Origin: a virus
Strand: one strand, 5' to 3'
Length of the DNA stretch: 24,525 nt
Virus record (IMG/VR): IMGVR_UViG_3300032282_006088
Coordinates: 1-24,525 of that record
Below are positions 15,293 through 21,042 of this stretch, one piece after another (position 1 is the stretch's first letter; the number at the start of each line of letters is the position of its first letter). A program made the position numbers and the translations under genes. The notes below the pieces were generated by a model. The model searched no databases and had not been told where the DNA came from. It saw only the letters and a program-made list of their open reading frames with translations.

Positions 15293-16641
15293 AAACAGTA
15301 ACTAATTATTTAGACAATGATTATCGGGAATATGCCGTATATGTTGTTGAAGAAAGAGCAATCCCATCAGTAATTGACGGATTTAAACCAACCCAACGTA
15401 AAGTAATCTTTGTTGCAAATAAAGTTTGGAAAAATGGTTCAGAAAAACCAATGAAGATCTTCCAATTGGCTGGTAGAGTAGCAGCAGATGCTTTTTATCA
15501 TCATGGAGATGGATCCCTAAATTCTGCAATTGTTGGGATGGCTCAAAAATTTAAGAATTCAATGCCAGTATTAGAAGATATTGGCCAATTCGGATCCTTA
15601 CGTTCTCCAGAAGCAGCTGCTCCTCGATATATTGCAACTAAACTACATAAGAACTTTAGACTACTATATAAGGATTTTGAGTTATTGGAATCAAGATATG
15701 AAGAGGGTAATGAGATTGAACCTAAATATTTCCTACCAATTATTCCAACTGTCCTCTTGAATGGAGGTAGCGGGATTGCTGTAGGTTTCGCAACAAATAT
15801 ATTAAATCGCAATCCGATTAGCCTAATCGATGCCTGTTTAAAATCTCTAGAAGGAAAGAAATATGCAGAACCAACTCCATGGAATAGAGAATTTATTGGA
15901 GACTGTGACCTAGTTGATCCTGAAAAGTTTTCTTGGGTATTTAGTGGAAAGTATGAAGTAAAAAACACAACAACTGTAGCCATTACAGAGCTTCCGCCAT
16001 CTATCACATATGAGAAATTTGATCAACACCTAATAGATCTTGAGGATTCTAGAAGAATTGCAAGTTATGAAAATAACTGTAAATCTAATATTAGTTATGT
16101 TCTTAAGTTTAGAAGAGAAGATCTTAAGACCCTAAACGATTCAGTTAGATTAAAGAGACTTTTAAAGATGGAAGAGCGCCAAACTGAGAACTTTACTGTT
16201 CTTGATGAGTTTGGTCGACTTAAGATATTCAGCTCAGCGAGTGAAATTATTGAGTATTTTGTAAAATTTAGACTCTCTTTTTATGCTAAGAGGAAACAGT
16301 TTATAATCGATACTCTTAATCAAGAGTTAACTATTATCTCAAATAAAGCCAGATTTATAAAGCTTATTATTGAAGGTAAATTAAAAATTAATAATGTGCC
16401 TCGAAAAGAGATTATTCTCTATCTAGAAACTGCTGACTTTGATGAAATAAACGGATCCTACCAATACCTACTAGGGATGCCTATTCATTCACTTACTAAG
16501 GAAACATATGAGGATCTACTTAGCGCAGAATTTCAAAAAGAGAAAGAATTAGAAGAAATTAAAAAGAAAGAGCCTATTCAAATGTATAAAGAAGATTTAC
16601 AAGAATTGAAAAAGGCACTTCAAAAAGAGTATAATAATTAA
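15274..16641 (+). CDS. 52: Type II DNA topoisomerase medium subunit (gp52-like)
   Basis: This GyrA/ParC-type breakage-reunion subunit of 455 aa is close to T4 gp52 in length and lacks the beta-pinwheel C-terminal domain of GyrA. The active-site Tyr119 is in APRYIA, preceded by Arg118. Also present are RAIPSVIDGFKPTQRKV (QRK, winged helix) and the HHGDGSLNSAIVGMAQ segment that lines the DNA gate, plus GSGIAVGFATN. It pairs with the 622-aa large subunit, separated only by two small genes. The C-terminal 50 residues are a Lys/Glu-rich helix. Confidence 0.95.
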   Translation: MRKPEIKTVTNYLDNDYREYAVYVVEERAIPSVIDGFKPTQRKVIFVANKVWKNGSEKPMKIFQLAGRVAADAFYHHGDGSLNSAIVGMAQKFKNSMPVLEDIGQFGSLRSPEAAAPRYIATKLHKNFRLLYKDFELLESRYEEGNEIEPKYFLPIIPTVLLNGGSGIAVGFATNILNRNPISLIDACLKSLEGKKYAEPTPWNREFIGDCDLVDPEKFSWVFSGKYEVKNTTTVAITELPPSITYEKFDQHLIDLEDSRRIASYENNCKSNISYVLKFRREDLKTLNDSVRLKRLLKMEERQTENFTVLDEFGRLKIFSSASEIIEYFVKFRLSFYAKRKQFIIDTLNQELTIISNKARFIKLIIEGKLKINNVPRKEIILYLETADFDEINGSYQYLLGMPIHSLTKETYEDLLSAEFQKEKELEEIKKKEPIQMYKEDLQELKKALQKEYNN

Positions 16642-16653
16642 AAATCAACGTAA

Positions 16654-16929
16654 ATGAAAAAACTATCGATTGTCGTTTTATCTTCTCTAGCACTATTTTC
16701 GTGTACTGAAAACTCTAGAGTTAAGAATTGGGGAGGCGACGGAACTATTAATCTTCCCGAAAACACAAAACTAGTAAATATTACTTGGAAGGAGACCGAA
16801 GTATGGTACTTAACCCGTCCAATGGATTCGACAGACGTCGCTCAAACATATAAGTTTCATGAAGAATCAAGCTTTGGCGTGATGGAAGGAACATATACTG
16901 TAATTGAGACTAAAACAGAGAAAAAATGA
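16654..16929 (+). CDS. Predicted lipoprotein, 91 aa
   Basis: A short signal peptide ends in a lipobox (SLALFSC, Cys17), so the protein should be lipid-anchored after signal peptidase II cleavage. The mature part of about 75 residues is small and polar (NITWKETEVWYLTRPMD, then a beta-like GVMEGTYTVIE ending). It overlaps the downstream RlpA-like gene by four bases (ATGA), pairing two exported proteins in one unit. No family is recognised. Phage lipoproteins sometimes block superinfection, but that is only an analogy here. Confidence 0.8.
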   Translation: MKKLSIVVLSSLALFSCTENSRVKNWGGDGTINLPENTKLVNITWKETEVWYLTRPMDSTDVAQTYKFHEESSFGVMEGTYTVIETKTEKK

Positions 16930-17243
16930 TTCTTTTATTTCATTTTTTATTCTCTTTATTTTTAACGAGTAGCTCGACTACCACTACTTGTACTGCAACT
17001 TGGTACGATACATCAAAGCATCCAAAGGTGCATAGAGAATATTCGACTGCTGCGTATTGTGATTGGAAGTATCGAAATAAAAAGTTTATCGTAACCAATA
17101 TTGTGACGAATAAGTCAGATACTGTTGTAATAACCGATAAACACAATAACGGATCCAAACATATAGACTTGAGTAAGACTTCATTTGGAAAAATAGCAAA
17201 TCATTCTCAAGGAAGAATAACAGTAAAAATACGACTTTTATAA
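16926..17243 (+). CDS. Exported RlpA-like double-psi beta-barrel protein, 105 aa
   Basis: A signal peptide (ILLFHFLFSLFLTSSS) precedes a compact domain of about 85 residues. The domain follows the RlpA/DPBB plan: CTATWYDT at the start, a central FIVTNIVTNKSDTVVITDKH with the Asp-containing turn, and HIDLSKTSFGKIA toward the end, which matches the family's IDLS pattern. RlpA proteins act on or bind peptidoglycan glycan strands. The protein is short and has only the DPBB, with no SPOR domain. It could help in lysis or wall remodelling. It starts within the lipoprotein gene's ATGA overlap, so the two are probably made together. Confidence 0.75.
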   Translation: MILLFHFLFSLFLTSSSTTTTCTATWYDTSKHPKVHREYSTAAYCDWKYRNKKFIVTNIVTNKSDTVVITDKHNNGSKHIDLSKTSFGKIANHSQGRITVKIRLL

Positions 17244-17476
17244 TGGCAGAGTTTTCAAAACAATATTGCGAACATGATGATCGTGATTTTTCATGGGATT
17301 TTGATATATTAGAAGTAGCTGAACCTATTCCAAACGGTCACTGTCTTATGTATATTTGTGAAGGATATGGATTTATCGCAATAGGAAAAGATGAGTCTGG
17401 TGAGATAACATTAGCGTATAGAGGACAAAACGATGAGATTACTTGGAAACCTTACCATGAAGTAGTAGTACAATAA
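17243..17476 (+). CDS. Hypothetical protein, 77 aa
   Basis: The start overlaps the preceding stop by one base (TAATG). The product is small and acidic with many aromatic residues (HDDRDFSWDFDILE, then CLMYICEGYGFIAIG and ITLAYRG), suggesting a small beta domain. No signal peptide, membrane segment or known motif is seen. Confidence 0.7.
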   Translation: MAEFSKQYCEHDDRDFSWDFDILEVAEPIPNGHCLMYICEGYGFIAIGKDESGEITLAYRGQNDEITWKPYHEVVVQ

Positions 17477-17493
17477 ATAAAAAACATAGCAAT

Positions 17494-17922
17494 ATGACAA
17501 TCGCACAAGCATTAAAAGAAAAGAACAAAAAAGTAGCAAGTATCCAAAAACTTTGGGACCGAATTAATCGATACAATTCAGTTCAAGAAGGAGCAGAAAG
17601 ACCCTACAATATTGAGGATCTTTTTACTCAAGTTGAGACTGAGACTGTTGCATTAGTAAAGCTTAAAGCTAGAATTCACGAAGTTTCTCAACCGATTAGA
17701 GAAAGCATCTTTGAATTGTCTGAGTTGAAAAACTTGGTACAGAGAGTAAAATCAGTAACAACTACTAAAGGAGTATACCGTGATCGATACGATTCCACAA
17801 GCTCAGTAATGACTGCTGTCCTAGATATTATGTGGCAAGATAAAAAGGTTGAGGAGTTAGAAGCTCAAATTGAAAAGATTCAAGAGAGATTAGATAATTT
17901 CAATCACACTAGAGAGATCTAA
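17494..17922 (+). CDS. DIP1984-like coiled-coil protein, 142 aa
   Basis: The N-terminal pattern (IAQALKEKNKKVASIQKLWD, NRYNSVQEG, then a long helix and an R-x-R-Y turn) fits the DIP1984 family of helical, coiled-coil bacterial proteins of unknown function. Heptad-like Leu/Ile spacing is visible at both ends (VEELEAQIEKIQERL). It is the last gene of the plus-strand run, followed by about 200 bases without a clear gene and then a terminator. Confidence 0.75.
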   Translation: MTIAQALKEKNKKVASIQKLWDRINRYNSVQEGAERPYNIEDLFTQVETETVALVKLKARIHEVSQPIRESIFELSELKNLVQRVKSVTTTKGVYRDRYDSTSSVMTAVLDIMWQDKKVEELEAQIEKIQERLDNFNHTREI

Positions 17923-18122
17923 GAAATATGGGCGACCCTAGCTGGAGTTAAGTTTATATTTGCTTATTCAGAGACAGCAAAGTCTATACTTGGAACTAGG
18001 ATGATCTGATTGTGATATTGTACTCAAAATTCAAGATGCACGAGTTCAAAAACGGTAAAACTTATTCAATCAAAATTCCTTTAGCTTTATTTACTTTCTC
18101 CTCTAGGAGAGCCCACCATACC
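17923..18122 (+). other. Unassigned stretch before the terminator
   Basis: No gene is confidently seen here. The frame of the DIP1984-like gene reads on after its TAA for 28 codons (ending in GVKFIFAYSETAKSILGTRM and one more residue) but has no start codon. A second frame begins with ATG at 18036 (MHEFKNGKTYSIKIPLALF) and runs through the terminator hairpin. A small RNA or a decayed gene is possible. I found no tRNA cloverleaf. Confidence 0.3.
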
Positions 18123-18151
18123 AAAAAAGGATCCTATATGGATCCTTTTTC
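18123..18151. terminator. Bidirectional intrinsic terminator
   Basis: The arms AAAAAGGATCC and GGATCCTTTTT pair perfectly around a TATAT loop, with T-runs on both strands. It separates the plus-strand run from the convergent cyclase gene. Confidence 0.9.
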
Positions 18152-18170
18152 TATTTTATCGAGAATTAAG

Positions 18171-18872
18171 TTAAATTTTTATTTTATATGCAGTTGTCTT
18201 AGCGACTCCTTTTAACGCCTTTAGTGGTTCACATGAGTGTAACTGTAATTCTGAAAGTAGTCGACCGCTTCGTTTACGTTTACCTTCCCAACATCGTTGC
18301 TGATAATCAATAATTTCGAGTGTACGACTCTTTTTAGAAACAAGTTCTTCAATCTTATTTTCCTCATCTTTAGGTAAAGTATCAGTAAAACTAAAAGACA
18401 CGTATCCAGGTTCAGAGACAGTTGACTCCATTCTAGATGCAGTGTTTACCGTATTTCCAAAATAGTCCCATAACTTCTTACCTTGAATATCAGTCTGCTT
18501 TTTATATAGTGGACCCCAACAGATTCCTAATCGAATCGTCATACTCGTATCCTTAATCTTAATTGGATCGTCTTTAAGGTTTTCTTGTATCTCCATACCT
18601 GCCTCTACTGCTCTAAGTAGAGAGTCCTTTCCTTCGAAACTTACCATATAACTATCACCAATTGTCTTTACTATCATTCCATTGAATTTTGAGACAATCT
18701 TTGTCATTCTTTTACCATGGTCTTCTAGTGCATCAAACATGCCAGAGTGGTGTAGCTTCCACAATTTAGAACTAGACTTAACATCCGTAAAAAGTATTGC
18801 CTGTTCTTTTTCTTCAAGCTTTTTTAGAGAGTCTATACTTTCCCAAATTGGATATGAAACTAAATATTTCAT
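18171..18872 (-). CDS. Class III nucleotidyl (adenylate) cyclase with capsid-targeting-like N-terminus
   Basis: The 233-aa protein has one class III cyclase homology domain (about 24-165). All catalytic residues are visible: metal-binding Asp30 (FTDVKSSS) and Asp73 (KTIGDSYM), adenine-selecting Lys69 and Asp136 (LWDYFGN), and transition-state Asn143 and Arg147 (TVNTASRMES). The Lys/Asp pair predicts ATP to cAMP. The start at 18872 is preferred over in-frame starts at 18890 and 18896 because MKYLVSYPIW then aligns residue by residue with the starts of the 520-aa and 126-aa late proteins. The C-terminal 45 residues are basic and end in LKALKGVAKTTAYKI, vaguely helix-hairpin-helix-like. It shares a late unit with the DUF5856 gene. 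Packaging in the head is inferred. Class III cyclases normally work as dimers. Confidence 0.85.
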   Translation of the reverse strand: MKYLVSYPIWESIDSLKKLEEKEQAILFTDVKSSSKLWKLHHSGMFDALEDHGKRMTKIVSKFNGMIVKTIGDSYMVSFEGKDSLLRAVEAGMEIQENLKDDPIKIKDTSMTIRLGICWGPLYKKQTDIQGKKLWDYFGNTVNTASRMESTVSEPGYVSFSFTDTLPKDEENKIEELVSKKSRTLEIIDYQQRCWEGKRKRSGRLLSELQLHSCEPLKALKGVAKTTAYKIKI

Positions 18873-18902
18873 TGATCGATGATCTTGCATATTCAATTCT
18901 AA

Positions 18903-19271
18903 TTATTTTAGAGTTAGTAAATATTTAAGCTTATTAATTGCAGCTAACATCTCATCTCTAAGGTTTAATAGATCACTGTCCTTGTTACCATCTAGCTTAT
19001 GATTAAAAGATAATAAGAATTCTACAATAGTGTCCAGGAATTCCTCTATATTAACTTCTCCAATATTTCCTAGGAGAATAGCATCTGTTTCTCCTTCTAG
19101 AGCAACTCTACCATATTTACCCATATAGATTTCCATAAAATCGTCAGATAACGCACCAATCGTATCATATATTCCGCCATATGCTATATGTTTAGAATAA
19201 GATTGTGTTTGCCAGTGAAATACTTTAAATTGAGATTGAATCCCTAAGAAGGTAGACATTAAACTTGTCAT
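18903..19271 (-). CDS. DUF5856-like, Dps/ferritin-like helical protein
   Basis: The product is 122 aa from the ATG at 19271. A longer frame from a TTG at 19310 would run through the late promoter and is rejected. The sequence FKVFHWQTQSYSKHIAYGG, followed by IYDTIGALSDDFMEIYMG, has the helix-loop-helix layout and His/Asp/Glu spacing of Dps-like ferritin folds. It corresponds to the phage family DUF5856. Iron binding or DNA protection is possible but not shown. It is the promoter-proximal gene of the unit that contains the cyclase, 30 bases upstream of the chosen cyclase ATG. Confidence 0.75.
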   Translation of the reverse strand: MTSLMSTFLGIQSQFKVFHWQTQSYSKHIAYGGIYDTIGALSDDFMEIYMGKYGRVALEGETDAILLGNIGEVNIEEFLDTIVEFLLSFNHKLDGNKDSDLLNLRDEMLAAINKLKYLLTLK

Positions 19272-19283
19272 AATTTCTATAAG

Positions 19284-19300
19284 TTTTTTATTATTTATCT
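19284..19300 (-). promoter_or_regulatory. Putative late promoter of the DUF5856-cyclase unit
   Basis: On the minus strand it reads AGATAAATAATAAAAAA, identical to the boxes at 6834 and 10289, and lies 12 bases before the ATG at 19271. Confidence 0.7.
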
Positions 19301-19311
19301 CTATAAACAAA

Positions 19312-19338
19312 AAAAGAGGACTCTTTCGAATCCTCTTT
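19312..19338 (-). terminator. Terminator downstream of the major capsid gene
   Basis: On the minus strand the arms AAAGAGGA and TCCTCTTT form a hairpin with a partly paired loop, followed by a T-run. It lies 23 bases after the capsid gene stop and just before the next late promoter. Confidence 0.75.
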
Positions 19339-19360
19339 AATTTATCTAAAGATGTTTAGA

Positions 19361-21016
19361 TTATGCTACAAATGATGCAGAACCTGTAAGGGTTGCAATA
19401 GCCGCTGCAGAAACATCAATATTGATATATTGAGTTTCAGGATGCCATCCTGCTTCAGTAATCGCGTATCTTGATTTCATACCGATTTTTGGAGAGAGTG
19501 TACCTTCAGAGATAGTCTGAAGAGATTCAGCCATGATGTATGGCATGAATTTAACACCTGGCTCTTCGTCAGCACCTTTACGTCCGATACAAATTCTTGA
19601 GTCTCCCCAAGACATGTTAGGATCAACGTAAACTTGTACTCCATAAACTTTACCAGCTGGGTAAAGGTTACCTGCAACTCCACCCATATCAGTTGGAACT
19701 TGTGCAATTGAGTAACCAGCAACATCAGCCATTGCAGAAGCAACACGTCCGTTAGTTACTAAGAAAGTACCAGCTCCGAAACGTCCTCTGTGGTAAATCA
19801 AGTTTGCCATTTCAAGAACTTTTGTAACTAATCTTCTTTGTAATGTAGAAGTGTTATCAAATCCACCAGCAGTTAAGTCAAGTGCATTGATGTTTGCACC
19901 TTCAACTAAGTTAACTTCTGCAGAGTGAACATCAGCAAGTTGTAATACTCTGTCAACTAATCTTTTGTTGATTGATTGAGCTAAGTCATTAACTGCTACG
20001 TTTTCCAACATAGAGATAACATCATAATTCCAAACTCTGTTCAAGTCTTGGATTTGCTCAACAGTTGCAGAAATTGATACTTGATCAGTTTCAGCTTCAA
20101 CAAATTTAGTGAACATTCTTAATCCCATTTGACGGAATTTAGAGTTTTCACCAGCTTCTCTCTTCATTGATCCTGGTACAGAACCTGTAGAAGGTAAGTA
20201 AGAACCATTGAATGGAGTTGGAGTAGCACCTTCGTAATCAGCATCAGAAATTGATGTGAATCCAGAGATATGGTTTTCCAATGCAGAAACTAGTGATACT
20301 GCCGTACATGCTGCTGCACCTACAAGAGCATTACCATCAATAGTAATAGCTGCACCTACATACTCACCAGCAGCAGTAGCACCACCACCAGCTGATCCAT
20401 CATTAAGGATTCTGATGATAATTGTACCGTCTACACGTGAATAACCAACGAAATCTGCTGTGAAATCACCACCTGCGACAGCAACTGCGTCACCAGGAGT
20501 AAGAGCAGGTCCGTAGCTATCCGCTGTTAAACCTTCTAACTTAACCATATAAGGATCGAAGTTACCTGTGTTAGTTCTACCACCAGCATATAAGTAATCC
20601 AAATATGGAAGGAATCCAACTGGAGAATCCATAGGGATAACTGGAACTAGGTCAAAACCAATAGTTTTTGCTGCTACTTGAATAGCAACTGGTAAAAGTG
20701 ATGGAAATTTATCACCTGAACCATTAGCATCTGCTCCGAAAGAATTTTTAGCACCTGCAGTGAACGGAGTCATTGCTGATGTTGGAGCTGATGGATTTCC
20801 CATAAAACCACCAAGAGAACCTGGAGTTTGGAAAAATACACCGGGAGCAGTGTTTTCAAAGATTGGTGTAGTGTTATCAAAGATAGCGTGGTTGTGAGCG
20901 TACTCAGCTAACCATGGAGTCTTAGCAACATCAGCACCGTAACCTTCTAAAATCGGCTGCCATGTGTTCGTTAAACGAGAATCGCTTGAACGCTTGAAAA
21001 TTTTAGTACGTGCCAT
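19361..21016 (-). CDS. 23: Major capsid protein (gp23-like)
   Basis: The 551-aa product matches T4 gp23. LLPVAIQVAAKTIGFDLV and VIPMDSPVG correspond to the start of the HK97-fold core. MGLRMFTKFVEAETDQ, IQDLNRVW and ISMLENVAVNDLAQSINKR correspond to the spine region. PKIGMKSRYAI lies near the C-terminus. A Gly/Ala-rich beta segment (about residues 165-260) occupies the position of the gp23 insertion domain. A gp21-type cleavage candidate, I-L-E before G, lies at residues 22-25. The base composition is less AT-rich than its neighbours, as expected for a very highly expressed gene. It has no late box of its own and is probably transcribed with the protease-scaffold gene upstream. Confidence 0.95.
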   Translation of the reverse strand: MARTKIFKRSSDSRLTNTWQPILEGYGADVAKTPWLAEYAHNHAIFDNTTPIFENTAPGVFFQTPGSLGGFMGNPSAPTSAMTPFTAGAKNSFGADANGSGDKFPSLLPVAIQVAAKTIGFDLVPVIPMDSPVGFLPYLDYLYAGGRTNTGNFDPYMVKLEGLTADSYGPALTPGDAVAVAGGDFTADFVGYSRVDGTIIIRILNDGSAGGGATAAGEYVGAAITIDGNALVGAAACTAVSLVSALENHISGFTSISDADYEGATPTPFNGSYLPSTGSVPGSMKREAGENSKFRQMGLRMFTKFVEAETDQVSISATVEQIQDLNRVWNYDVISMLENVAVNDLAQSINKRLVDRVLQLADVHSAEVNLVEGANINALDLTAGGFDNTSTLQRRLVTKVLEMANLIYHRGRFGAGTFLVTNGRVASAMADVAGYSIAQVPTDMGGVAGNLYPAGKVYGVQVYVDPNMSWGDSRICIGRKGADEEPGVKFMPYIMAESLQTISEGTLSPKIGMKSRYAITEAGWHPETQYINIDVSAAAIATLTGSASFVA

Positions 21017-21042
21017 TTGTTAAAATGTTTTTTTAGTTTTTG

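Noticed and set aside
18012-18215. Plus-strand frame starting at a GTG and crossing the terminator.
   Set aside because: It passes through a strong bidirectional hairpin and into the 3' end of the cyclase gene, and has no family resemblance.
18171-19271. The cyclase unit as a Pycsar or CBASS-type defence system.
   Set aside because: No cyclic-nucleotide-binding effector, membrane effector or nuclease gene is adjacent. The partner is a Dps-like protein in a late phage unit.
19272-19310. N-terminal extension of the DUF5856 gene from a TTG.
   Set aside because: The extension is the translation of the late promoter box itself. The ATG at 19271 is 12 bases after the box, as in the other late genes.
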